NCBI RefSeq assembly: GCF_934202865.1
Contig: NZ_CAKPYL010000008.1
Coordinates: 1-37,048, forward strand
Source: an uncultured Fenollaria sp.
GTDB taxonomy: Bacteria > Bacillota > Clostridia > Tissierellales > Peptoniphilaceae
DNA length: 37,048 nt
Reading direction: 5' to 3'
How positions within the stretch are numbered: position 1 is the stretch's first letter; every line of letters starts with the position of its first letter. Positions 7,678-14,960 of this stretch are shown here, in pieces. Both the position numbers and the translations under genes were made by a program. The notes below the pieces were generated by a model. The model did not search any database, was not told where the DNA came from, and was given only the letters and a program-made list of their open reading frames with translations.

Positions 7678-9100
7678 TAAATATATATCGCCGTTCTCAG
7701 AAAGATACTCTTCTAAAGAGATGCAGTATATATTTTCAGAAGAATTTAAATTTAAAACATGGAGAAAGATGTGGATAGCCCTTGCAGAAGCAGAAAAAGA
7801 GATGGGTCTAGACATATCTGATGAAGCCATCGAAGAGATGAAGGCTAATAAGGACAATCTTAACATCGAAGTCGCTAAAGAGAGAGAAAAGCTTGTGCGT
7901 CACGATGTTATGAGCCATGTATACGCCTATGGACTTCAAGCACCAAAGGCAAAGGCGATCATTCACTTAGGAGCAACTAGCTGCTATGTTGGTGATAACA
8001 CTGATCTTATCACTATGCACGAGGCTCTTAAGCTTATCAGAAAAAAAGTTCTTACTGTTATGAAAAATCTTAGGAACTTTGCCATGAAGTACAAGGACCT
8101 TGACACACTTGGCTACACTCACTACCAAGCAGCTCAACCAACAACTGTTGGCAAGAGAGCCTGTCTATGGCTTCAAGATCTTTACATGGACCTAGAAGAG
8201 CTTGATAGATTACTAGAAGACTACAAATTACTTGGCTCAAAGGGAACTACAGGCACACAAGCCTCTTTCATGGAACTTTTTGACAACGACGAAGAAAAAG
8301 TAAAGAAAGTTGATGAACTTATAGTGAAAAAACTTGGTTTTGACAAAGTTTTAACTATAAGCGGACAAACATATACAAGGAAAATAGATGCCAAGATACT
8401 TAATGTACTTAGCTTAATCGCTCAAAGTGCATACAAGTTCTCAGGCGACTTAAGATTATTAGCAAATTTAAAGGAAATAGAAGAGCCACTAGAAAAAAAT
8501 CAAATCGGTTCATCTGCCATGCCATATAAGAGAAATCCTATGCGTGCAGAAAGAATCGCATCCATTTCACGCTACATCATAGTAAACTCACTTAATCCGC
8601 AAATAACAGCCGCAACACAATGGTTTGAAAGAACACTTGATGACTCGGCTAATAAGAGGATAGCTGTGAGCGAGGCTTTCCTAGCGCTTGATGGCGTGCT
8701 TGATATATACATCAACGTTAGCGATGGACTTATAGTTTATGAAAATGTTATCAAAAAGCACTTAAACGAAGAGCTTCCATTTATGATAACAGAAAATATC
8801 CTTATGGAGTGCGTTAAACGCGGTGGCGACAGACAAGCCCTTCATGACAAGATCAGAGTGCATTCAAGAGAAGCACAAAAGAGGATCAAAGAAGAGGGCA
8901 AGGACAATAATTTATTAAAGCTAATTTCTGAAGACAAAGACTTTAACTTGACTATGGAAGACATAGAAGAGATAAAGGCTGTTTCAAAGATTAGTGGTAG
9001 AGCATCTTCACAAGTTGAAGAATTCGTAAGTGAAACCATTGATCCGATACTTGAAAAGAACAGGGACAGCATCGGTATCAAAGTTGAACTCAATGTTTAG
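7664..9100 (+). CDS. purB: adenylosuccinate lyase
   Basis: 478 residues from the ATG at 7664. It cleaves SAICAR to AICAR and adenylosuccinate to AMP. The fumarase/aspartase-superfamily signature SSAMPYKRNPM lies near residues 281-292 and carries the flexible catalytic-serine loop; TSCYVGDNTDL and TLGYTHYQAAQPTTVGKR are further conserved active-site stretches. The frame is open 22 codons further upstream inside purF, but AGGTGG at 7654-7660 points to ATG 7664 (MDKYNKYISPF), which overlaps the purF end by 14 nt. PurC makes the substrate of one of its two reactions and PurA of the other, so the operon groups the enzymes around PurB. Confidence 0.95.
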   Translation: MDKYNKYISPFSERYSSKEMQYIFSEEFKFKTWRKMWIALAEAEKEMGLDISDEAIEEMKANKDNLNIEVAKEREKLVRHDVMSHVYAYGLQAPKAKAIIHLGATSCYVGDNTDLITMHEALKLIRKKVLTVMKNLRNFAMKYKDLDTLGYTHYQAAQPTTVGKRACLWLQDLYMDLEELDRLLEDYKLLGSKGTTGTQASFMELFDNDEEKVKKVDELIVKKLGFDKVLTISGQTYTRKIDAKILNVLSLIAQSAYKFSGDLRLLANLKEIEEPLEKNQIGSSAMPYKRNPMRAERIASISRYIIVNSLNPQITAATQWFERTLDDSANKRIAVSEAFLALDGVLDIYINVSDGLIVYENVIKKHLNEELPFMITENILMECVKRGGDRQALHDKIRVHSREAQKRIKEEGKDNNLLKLISEDKDFNLTMEDIEEIKAVSKISGRASSQVEEFVSETIDPILEKNRDSIGIKVELNV

Positions 9101-9109
9101 GAGGTATAT

Positions 9110-10384
9110 ATGATTACAGCTATAGTAGGAGCTAACTGGGGCGACGAAGGCAAGGGTAAAGTAACTGATATGCTAGCATGTAATGCAGATTATGTCGTTA
9201 GATTTCAAGGTGGAGCCAACGCTGGCCACACTATTATCAATAATTATGGTAGATTTGCACTTCATCTATTGCCATCAGGGGTATTTAATGAAAATACTGT
9301 CAATATACTTGCCAATGGCGTTGCACTAAACATACCATTCTTCATAAATGAATTAAAATCAATAGTGGACGCAGGCGTTAAAGAGCCGAAAGTTTATGTA
9401 TCTGATAGAGCACAAATAGTTATGCCATATCATATAGATTTTGATAAGTACGAAGAAGAAAGACTTAGCAAGGCATCATTTGGCTCGACTAAATCAGGTA
9501 TTGCATATATATTTGCAGATAAATATCAAAAGATAGGCTTCGAAGTGAACGAGCTTTATGACGAAGAATATCTTTCTGAAAAACTTGATTTGATACTACC
9601 AATCAAAAACGCTATACTTAAGGAGCTTTATCATAAAGAGCCAATTAAGAAGGAAGATGTTTTAAAGATACTTCTTGAATATGGCAAAATGATTAAGCCT
9701 TATGTTAAGAACACATCCAAGATGCTTAGAAAAGCTATCAAAGATGGCAAGAAGATCTTGTTCGAAGGTCAATTAGGTACACTTAAAGATACTGATCACG
9801 GCATCTACCCAATGGTAACAAGCTCATCAACACTAGCTGGCTACGCATCCATAGGAGCTGGAGTGCCACCGTATGAAATTAAAAACATCATCGCAGTAAC
9901 AAAGGCATATTCATCAGCAGTAGGCGCAGGCGAGTTCGTCAGCGAAATTTTTGATGAAGAAGCAAATGAGCTTAGAACTCATGGCGGCGACAAAGGCGAG
10001 TTCGGCGCAACAACAGGCAGACCAAGAAGAGTTGGCTGGTTTGACGTAGTTGCAACAAAGTACGGCATAGAAATGCAAGGCGCAACAGACATCGCCTTCA
10101 TGGTTATAGACGCGCTTAGCTACCTAGACGAGATACCAGTTTGCGTTAGCTACGACATAGACGGCGAGATTACAGATGAATTTCCTAACACATCCAAACT
10201 TAAAAAAGCAAAACCAGTTTTAGAAAGACTAAATGGCTGGAAATGCGATATAAGAGGCATAACTAAGTACGAAGAGCTTCCAAAAGAAGCAAGAGACTAC
10301 ATCGAGTTCATCGAAGAAAAACTTGGCAAAAAATTCAAATACATTTCGACAGGACCAAAGAGAGAAGAAATGATAATAAGATAA
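9110..10384 (+). CDS. purA: adenylosuccinate synthetase
   Basis: 424 residues. It uses GTP to join IMP and aspartate to adenylosuccinate, the first step from IMP to AMP. The N-terminal GANWGDEGKGKVTD is the phosphate-binding loop; GGANAGHTI carries the catalytic His; QLGTLKDTDHGIYPMVTSSS and GATTGRPRRVGW are family hallmarks. TAGGAGG lies 7 nt before the ATG, and purB ends 9 nt upstream. The last codons (ATA AGA TAA) already belong to the first copy of the terminator-promoter module that recurs after the next two transcription units. Confidence 0.95.
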   Translation: MITAIVGANWGDEGKGKVTDMLACNADYVVRFQGGANAGHTIINNYGRFALHLLPSGVFNENTVNILANGVALNIPFFINELKSIVDAGVKEPKVYVSDRAQIVMPYHIDFDKYEEERLSKASFGSTKSGIAYIFADKYQKIGFEVNELYDEEYLSEKLDLILPIKNAILKELYHKEPIKKEDVLKILLEYGKMIKPYVKNTSKMLRKAIKDGKKILFEGQLGTLKDTDHGIYPMVTSSSTLAGYASIGAGVPPYEIKNIIAVTKAYSSAVGAGEFVSEIFDEEANELRTHGGDKGEFGATTGRPRRVGWFDVVATKYGIEMQGATDIAFMVIDALSYLDEIPVCVSYDIDGEITDEFPNTSKLKKAKPVLERLNGWKCDIRGITKYEELPKEARDYIEFIEEKLGKKFKYISTGPKREEMIIR

Positions 10385-10389
10385 AGATT

Positions 10390-10421
10390 AACTACGCTTG
10401 TGTATATGAGCGTAGTTTTTT
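10390..10421 (+). terminator. terminator of the pur operon (module copy 1)
   Basis: AACTACGCT (10390-10398) pairs with AGCGTAGTT (10409-10417) around a 10-nt loop and runs into six T residues. Confidence 0.88.
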
Positions 10422-10422
10422 G

Positions 10423-10454
10423 TTGCAAATGGGGGGGGGTACTTGTGATATAAT
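10423..10454 (+). promoter_or_regulatory. promoter of the ABC-2 transporter operon with over-long, G-tract spacer
   Basis: The extended -10 TGa-TATAAT is at 10446-10454. The best -35 (TTGCAA, 10423-10428) is 20 nt away because nine G residues fill the spacer; six G would give the optimal 17 nt. In the two sister modules the spacing is 16-17 nt. Activity in this state is probably reduced and tract-length dependent. Confidence 0.65.
10431..10439 (+). repeat. poly-G tract (G9) in a promoter spacer
   Basis: Nine consecutive G in an AT-rich intergenic region, between -35 and -10. Homopolymer tracts of this length in this position are known phase-variation switches, as in meningococcal porA. It is absent from the two sister modules. 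Confidence 0.85.
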
Positions 10455-10492
10455 AAAGAAGTAGGTAATTATAGTTTTTAAGGAGCATGACG

Positions 10493-11428
10493 ATGGAAGA
10501 TAAAATGTTGATAGCAAAAGATGTGTGCAAAAAATATGCACACTCAAAAACTTATGCCAATAAAAATATTGACATAAGCATAAACACGGGAGAGATCAAA
10601 GGACTATTTGGACCAAACGGGGCGGGCAAAACCACTTTTGTTAGACAAGTTTGTGGTCTTTTAAAACCAGATTCAGGATACATAGAGATAGACGGAGTAG
10701 ATATAGCGAAATATAAAAATTACATACCAAGCAAAGTCTCTTACTTAGGTCAAATAGCGTACACGCATAGAGCTTTAAAAGTTATAGAGTTTATACAATT
10801 TACAGGAGTATATAGAGGGATAGACGCAAAAGAGTCTAAAAGACAAGCACTTGAATTGCTTGAATACTTTGGCATGAATTATTTACAAGATAAACTTATT
10901 GGCTCGATTAGTGGTGGCGAGACAAGACTTGTTGCTTTTATGGCAGCCATTATAGGATACAATCCATTTGTTGTACTTGATGAGCCAACAAATGATGTCG
11001 ATCCAGAAAAAAGAATATTGCTTTGGCAATTAGTTAAAAAACTTAAAGAAGAAAGAGGCATATCATTTTTATTAGTAACACATAATATACAAGAAGCCTC
11101 AGACGTAGTCGATGAAGTAGCCATCATGTACGGCGGTCAAATAATTAAGCAAGGCAGACCTTATGAATTAGCTGAGGCTTTAAAAATAGATACAAAAGTA
11201 GATTTCGTTGTACCATATCATACTAAAATTGATGATGAGTTGATAAGCCGTCTAAAAATTATTAAAATTGATGATGAACATTTAAGAATAAATGTTAGTA
11301 AAGATAAAGTCAATACTATTTTAAACGAGCTTTACTCAAGCAGCCTAGGCTCATCAATTAGTTCTATAAAGATACTTCCTCCGTCATTAGAGGATATCTA
11401 CATGATCAACATAAAGGAGAATAAGTAA
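10493..11428 (+). CDS. ABC-2-type transporter ATP-binding protein
   Basis: 311 residues: an ABC ATPase domain (1 to about 225) plus a C-terminal extension of about 85 residues, as in DrrA/CcmA-type exporter ATPases. Walker A GPNGAGKT at residues 40-47, Q-loop YLGQIAY, signature ISGGETRL (Ile for the usual Leu), Walker B VVLDEPTNDVDP and H-loop LLVTHN. It should power the permease encoded next; drugs, peptides or lipids are possible substrates. An in-frame ATG at 10487 exists, but AAGGAG at 10480-10485 is too close to it; ATG 10493 has a 7-nt spacing. The stop overlaps the permease start by 1 nt. Its promoter contains a G9 tract, so expression may switch. Confidence 0.88.
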   Translation: MEDKMLIAKDVCKKYAHSKTYANKNIDISINTGEIKGLFGPNGAGKTTFVRQVCGLLKPDSGYIEIDGVDIAKYKNYIPSKVSYLGQIAYTHRALKVIEFIQFTGVYRGIDAKESKRQALELLEYFGMNYLQDKLIGSISGGETRLVAFMAAIIGYNPFVVLDEPTNDVDPEKRILLWQLVKKLKEERGISFLLVTHNIQEASDVVDEVAIMYGGQIIKQGRPYELAEALKIDTKVDFVVPYHTKIDDELISRLKIIKIDDEHLRINVSKDKVNTILNELYSSSLGSSISSIKILPPSLEDIYMINIKENK

Positions 11429-12201
11429 TGGAAATCAATAAATCAAGTCAAAATAAATCTGGCATCAAAGATTATTTAACAAAACAATTTTATCTAATAA
11501 AGTCAGAGCTATTAACATTAAGATTAAGCTGGAAATGGTCGCTACTAATAGTTTTGGTATCGCCAATAAGTGTATTGATTTTTCTTTATTTATTAGTTGG
11601 TATGAAAAATCCTGAGTATATGAACTATGTCATATCAGGTAACATCATCATGTCGCTAGTTACAGGTACTATGCTAACTTTAGGTCAAGAACTTGGCGTA
11701 CTTAAGCAAATTAGAGGCTTTGACTATTACGCATCGCTACCAATTAAGAAAATACAGTTAATAACAGCCTATTTAATAAGAGCAACTATATTAACACTAC
11801 CATCAATAATAGTCTTGATATTCTTAGGAAGAATTATTTTTGATGTTCAAATTAATATTAATTTTACTATGTTTTTAATAATATTCTTATCTGGACTATC
11901 TTTATCTGGTTTAGGAGCCTTTATTGGAGTATATAGTGCTAACATGGAGCAATCAAGCACAGTCACACAAATAATACAACCACTAATTGTTTATTGCGCA
12001 CCTGTATTTATACCCTTTGAGAGCATGCCAAAAATTATGCAATACATTTCATATTTAGTACCAACAACGTATGTTTCAAATGCTTTGAGAAAGAGCTTTG
12101 TCGGAGAATTTGATGTGATTAGTATATTAGTATTACTTTTATTTTCAATTATTTCAGTGTATTTAGTTGAATATAAAATCGATTGGAGACAAAAATCGTA
12201 A
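11428..12201 (+). CDS. ABC-2-type transporter permease
   Basis: 257 residues with six predicted membrane helices, the layout of ABC-2 (DrrB-like) export permeases. After a polar N-terminus come LLIVLVSPISVLIFLYLLVG, a loop, IISGNIIM...LTLGQELGVLKQIRGFDYYASLPIKKIQL, and the late motif VYCAPVFIPFESMPKIMQYISYLVPTTY: the conserved 'P-F..MP..MQ....LP.TY' region of the family. Its ATG shares one base with the ATPase stop, and the two form one exporter. The substrate is unknown. The second terminator-promoter module starts 4 nt after the stop and separates it from the next exporter gene. Confidence 0.85.
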   Translation: MEINKSSQNKSGIKDYLTKQFYLIKSELLTLRLSWKWSLLIVLVSPISVLIFLYLLVGMKNPEYMNYVISGNIIMSLVTGTMLTLGQELGVLKQIRGFDYYASLPIKKIQLITAYLIRATILTLPSIIVLIFLGRIIFDVQININFTMFLIIFLSGLSLSGLGAFIGVYSANMEQSSTVTQIIQPLIVYCAPVFIPFESMPKIMQYISYLVPTTYVSNALRKSFVGEFDVISILVLLLFSIISVYLVEYKIDWRQKS

Positions 12202-12219
12202 GTATATAAGATAAAGATC

Positions 12220-12252
12220 AACTACGCTTGTGTATATGAGCGTAGTTTTTTT
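12220..12252 (+). terminator. terminator of the ABC-2 operon (module copy 2)
   Basis: AACTACGCT (12220-12228) / AGCGTAGTT (12239-12247), 10-nt loop, seven T. Confidence 0.88.
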
Positions 12253-12279
12253 GTAAAACGTTCATACTTATGATATAAT
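12251..12279 (+). promoter_or_regulatory. promoter of the ABC exporter gene (module copy 2)
   Basis: TTGTAA (12251-12256) starts inside the terminator T-run; 17-nt spacer ending TGA; TATAAT (12274-12279). A compact unit in which the end of one transcript is the -35 of the next. Confidence 0.7.
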
Positions 12280-12310
12280 AAATTTATAATCTAAATACGG
12301 AGGGCTTAAT

Positions 12311-13906
12311 ATGGAATTAAAAAAATCGAAAAAAGAAATGTTAAAGCTTGTTAACATACCTAGCTTTATCTTGCTACTTGCACTTTGCTTATTATCAGCA
12401 ATATTATTTGTTATTGCACCTATCACATTAAACAAGGTTATTGAAAATGTTGGTAGGATTGGTGTATACGATATATTTAAAGTTATATTGATACTAGCAC
12501 TTGGATACATAGTTGATTTTATCTCTGTTTTTACAAAGAATCAACTTATACAAGATTATCATACAAAAGGCGCTTGCCTTATATATAGCGATATCTTTAA
12601 GTTAGATTATGATAAATACATAAATGAAGGACCAACAGCACTTCGCGAGCTTGCTTACAATGCAGTTGAGGCATATGCTAGTTTTTATTTTGATGTCATA
12701 CCTAGCCTTCTTGTTAATATAGTAACAATAGTCGTAACGATAGCAGTTGCTTGGTCTTTTAATTACGTTGCAGCTCTCTTCATGTTAGCAATCATCCCAA
12801 TTCACTACTTTGGTTTTAAGGCACTTAATAAAAAACTTGCGAAGCTCTCAATTAATTTACAAAATACAAGTAGTGAATCATTCAAAAATATTAATTCGCT
12901 TATATCACAAGTTGATTTTATTAAGCAAAACGCTGAGAATGAAAATCTATTGCCATCCATAGAAAAAAATATTAACAAATCAGAAGGCGTTAGAAAGAAA
13001 GTTAACTACGTCGCCAATGGCGTGTCTGGTTTACTTATTGGTTTAAACCAAATTATACAAAGCTTGGTTATCATATTCTTAGCCGCTCTTGCACTTAATG
13101 ATAAGAATAATTTTGGATCAGTAATATTTGTAATGCTTGTATTTCCATACTTTTCTAATGCTATCAGAGGTTTATCATTTACAAATTTAGGTTTTGCCGA
13201 CGTAAAAGCTGCTGACAATTTTTTAAAGACGCTTATAGATTTTAAATCAAAAGATGGTACGAAGCCTATGCCAGAAAAAATTGAAAGCATAAAATTTGAC
13301 ATTGACAAGGTCAATATACTTGATAAAAACTTACTAAACAATGTAAAGATGGAGTTTAAAAAAGGCGATATAGTCGGCGTTATGGGTGAGAGTGGTACTG
13401 GTAAGAGCACTCTATTAAAACTTATACCAAAGTTTAGAGAAACAGATGGTATATTTATAAATGATATTCCTATAAGTGAGATAAAAAATAAAGATTACTT
13501 AAGAAAAGTTTCTTACTACTCGCAAAACACACCAATTATTACAGATACTTTATATAATAATTTAAATTTTGGACGCAAAAAAGTTTCTAAAGCAATATAT
13601 GAAGCGATGCCGTTCTTAGCTAAGTTTACAAATCTTGATGAGATGATAGTTGAGAATGGAGCAAATTTATCAGGAGGAGACAAACAAAGGATAGCTCTTT
13701 CTAGATATTTTACAGAAGATGCTGACATAGTTATACTTGATGAGCCGACATCGTCTTTAGATAAAGAGACTGAAGAAGAGCTTATGAAGGAGATACTAAA
13801 AGATACTAAGGATAAGATAGTGTTTATCATAAGTCATAACAAAGAAATTATGAAGTATTGTTCACATCTCGTTGAAATAAAGAATAAAACAGCTCAAATA
13901 AGATAA
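12311..13906 (+). CDS. ABC exporter, fused permease-ATPase (half-transporter)
   Basis: 531 residues. An N-terminal ABC-exporter membrane domain of about 320 residues with six helices is followed by an ATPase domain: Walker A GESGTGKS at 359-366, signature LSGGDKQR, Walker B IVILDEPTSSLD and H-loop FIISHN. It should act as a homodimer or heterodimer to export a lipid, drug or peptide; there is no peptidase (C39) domain and no precursor-peptide gene nearby. GGAGGG stands 7 nt before the ATG. It has its own promoter and terminator, both from the repeated module. The pseudogene at 243-441 is the remains of a gene of the same general type, also behind an export-permease gene. The last two codons and stop are part of module copy 3. 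Confidence 0.88.
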   Translation: MELKKSKKEMLKLVNIPSFILLLALCLLSAILFVIAPITLNKVIENVGRIGVYDIFKVILILALGYIVDFISVFTKNQLIQDYHTKGACLIYSDIFKLDYDKYINEGPTALRELAYNAVEAYASFYFDVIPSLLVNIVTIVVTIAVAWSFNYVAALFMLAIIPIHYFGFKALNKKLAKLSINLQNTSSESFKNINSLISQVDFIKQNAENENLLPSIEKNINKSEGVRKKVNYVANGVSGLLIGLNQIIQSLVIIFLAALALNDKNNFGSVIFVMLVFPYFSNAIRGLSFTNLGFADVKAADNFLKTLIDFKSKDGTKPMPEKIESIKFDIDKVNILDKNLLNNVKMEFKKGDIVGVMGESGTGKSTLLKLIPKFRETDGIFINDIPISEIKNKDYLRKVSYYSQNTPIITDTLYNNLNFGRKKVSKAIYEAMPFLAKFTNLDEMIVENGANLSGGDKQRIALSRYFTEDADIVILDEPTSSLDKETEEELMKEILKDTKDKIVFIISHNKEIMKYCSHLVEIKNKTAQIR

Positions 13907-13911
13907 AGATT

Positions 13912-13943
13912 AACTACGCTTGTGTATAAGAGCGTAGTTTTTT
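13912..13943 (+). terminator. terminator of the ABC exporter gene (module copy 3)
   Basis: AACTACGCT (13912-13920) / AGCGTAGTT (13931-13939), 10-nt loop, six T. Confidence 0.88.
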
Positions 13944-13969
13944 GTAAAAAATTGCTTTTGTGATATAAT
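13942..13969 (+). promoter_or_regulatory. promoter of the lipoprotein gene (module copy 3)
   Basis: TTGTAA (13942-13947), 16-nt spacer ending TGA, TATAAT (13964-13969). The -35 begins in the terminator T-run, as in copy 2. Confidence 0.68.
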
Positions 13970-13989
13970 AAATAAAAGGAGATGTTATT

Positions 13990-14646
13990 ATGAGGAAGAA
14001 AATATATTTATTTGCCTTAGTGCTTTGCTTAGTAATGAGTTTTGGCTGCACAAATACAAAGAAAGACAGCGAAAATGATACTCAAACTAAGAATGAAACG
14101 ACAGAAGAGTCAAGGATAATCGAGTTAGAAGAAGAAAATAAAAAGCTTAAGGATAATCTCGCGAGCTTTGCACTTTCACTTGAAGAAAATGAAGAGATAA
14201 TTAAGTTTTATAGAAGCACATTTTCTAATATGAGCAAAAGAGATGATGAGGACTTAAAAAACAAAGTTAATGCAGATGTGCTTACACCAATGTTTTCATT
14301 TGGAAATAAATTGCTAAATGAAGAAGAAGCTATATCTATAAGTAGTCTCGATGATAAATCATTGACAATACACTTTACATATAAGAACTTGCCAATAACT
14401 TTAAGACATGAGTATCAATTAGCATTTCAAGACGAGATAATGAAGATAGATCCAGAAAAAATGCTTGAGATTAAAACTACTCATGATTATAGTATCGAGA
14501 ATAATAATTCTTATGGACTAAATGATGCAGCGATCACAATAAAAGACTTGGAACTAGGTGACACAATTAGCATAGTGCTTAGCGATGAACTTGCTAAGCT
14601 ATGTGATTATAAGAGCGGCAGCATAACCATAAACATAGTTGAATAA
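13990..14646 (+). CDS. lipoprotein of unknown function with coiled-coil segment
   Basis: 218 residues. Lipoprotein signal with lipobox MSFGC (Cys20), then a Lys/Asp/Asn/Thr-rich linker, a heptad-like acidic helix (ESRIIELEEENKKLKDNLAS, residues about 38-58, continuing to about 75), and a mixed globular domain. In the C-terminal part, AITIKDLELGDTISIVLSDE looks like a beta-barrel or immunoglobulin-like strand pair. AAAGGAG precedes the ATG with about 8 nt spacing. It stands alone between module copy 3 and its own terminator, so it is a single-gene unit. No family recognised. Location next to two exporters suggests an envelope role, but nothing in the sequence shows a link. Confidence 0.7.
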   Translation: MRKKIYLFALVLCLVMSFGCTNTKKDSENDTQTKNETTEESRIIELEEENKKLKDNLASFALSLEENEEIIKFYRSTFSNMSKRDDEDLKNKVNADVLTPMFSFGNKLLNEEEAISISSLDDKSLTIHFTYKNLPITLRHEYQLAFQDEIMKIDPEKMLEIKTTHDYSIENNNSYGLNDAAITIKDLELGDTISIVLSDELAKLCDYKSGSITINIVE

Positions 14647-14655
14647 ATATAAATT

Positions 14656-14680
14656 AAGCGAGGCGCTTGTCTCGCTTTTT
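14656..14680 (+). terminator. terminator after the lipoprotein gene
   Basis: AAGCGAG / CTCGCTT stem, 8-nt loop, ending in T5. Confidence 0.82.
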
Positions 14681-14738
14681 ACATATCTATAAAGAAATCT
14701 TATAATAATATACACTTTTTTATAAAAAAATCAATATT

Positions 14739-14754
14739 TGTGATTTAAATCACA
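14739..14754. promoter_or_regulatory. palindromic operator TGTGA-N6-TCACA upstream of the met leader
   Basis: Perfect 16-bp palindrome TGTGATTTAAATCACA. Taking transcription to start about 7 nt after the -10 (near 14788), its centre lies at about -41.5. It matches the CRP/FNR layout, and with flanks (TTGTGA-N6-TCACAT) it is one base off the Rex operator consensus, so the binding protein is undecided. Confidence 0.6.
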
Positions 14755-14775
14755 TATTTAATATAAAATGACCTG

Positions 14776-14781
14776 TATAAT
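14776..14781 (+). promoter_or_regulatory. -10 element of the met operon promoter
   Basis: TATAAT, 16 nt before the first base of the riboswitch P1 stem. At 17 nt upstream there is no -35 match (CATATT); the palindrome ends there instead, which suits an activator-dependent promoter. An alternative upstream pair, TTGTGA (14738) with TATAAA (14762), is possible. Confidence 0.55.
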
Positions 14782-14796
14782 TTAAACACAATATAA

Positions 14797-14887
14797 TTCA
14801 TCCAGAGAGGCGGAGGGACTGGCCCTATGAAGCCCGGCAACCTGTTTAATCAAGGTGCTAATTCCAGCGGTTATACCGAAAGATGAC
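14797..14887 (+). promoter_or_regulatory. SAM-I riboswitch (S-box) aptamer
   Basis: The leader contains the S-box core in order: AGAGAGGCGGAGGGACTGGC, CCTATGAAGCCCGGCAACC, AAGGTGCTAATTCC, and a closing GATGA that pairs with TCATC at the 5' side (P1). It senses S-adenosylmethionine and normally turns methionine genes off when SAM is plentiful. It precedes metN-metI-metQ, exactly the expected target. Confidence 0.95.
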
Positions 14888-14901
14888 GATTTTTTCACGA
14901 T

Positions 14902-14931
14902 ACTCTTTATCTTTTGGTAAAGAGTTTTTTT
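14902..14931 (+). terminator. riboswitch-controlled terminator of the met operon
   Basis: ACTCTTTA (14902-14909) / TAAAGAGT (14918-14925) with 8-nt loop and a T7 run, 15 nt downstream of the aptamer and 30 nt before metN. With SAM bound this should end transcription. Confidence 0.88.
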
Positions 14932-14960
14932 ATTGGATTTATCCAAGGAAGGAGGAGCTT

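Larger units (their letters stand above)
10376..10457 (+). repeat. terminator-promoter module, copy 1 (with G9 tract)
   Basis: Begins ATAAGATAAAGATTAACTAC inside the purA stop region, continues through the hairpin with loop TGTGTATATG and its T-run, and ends in TACTTGTGATATAATAAA. Copies 2 and 3 start with the same ATAAGATAAAGAT and have the same hairpin and the same TGATATAATAAA end. Copy 1 differs by a G9 insertion between the promoter elements. Confidence 0.8.
12206..12282 (+). repeat. terminator-promoter module, copy 2
   Basis: Same ATAAGATAAAGAT start, same hairpin arms and the same TGTGTATATG loop as copy 1 (one base differs before the stem, C for T), then a T7 run, GTAAAA and TACTTATGATATAATAAA. 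Here the repeat lies wholly after the stop codon. Confidence 0.8.
13898..13972 (+). repeat. terminator-promoter module, copy 3
   Basis: Starts ATAAGATAAAGATTAACTAC, with the exporter stop codon inside the repeat exactly as in purA. Hairpin arms are identical to copies 1 and 2; the loop differs by one base (TGTGTATAAG). It ends in TTGTGATATAATAAA. Confidence 0.8.

Noticed and set aside
14883..14960. 26-codon upstream extension of metN
   Set aside because: It would translate through the riboswitch terminator; the AGGAGG site and MetN homology begin at 14961.
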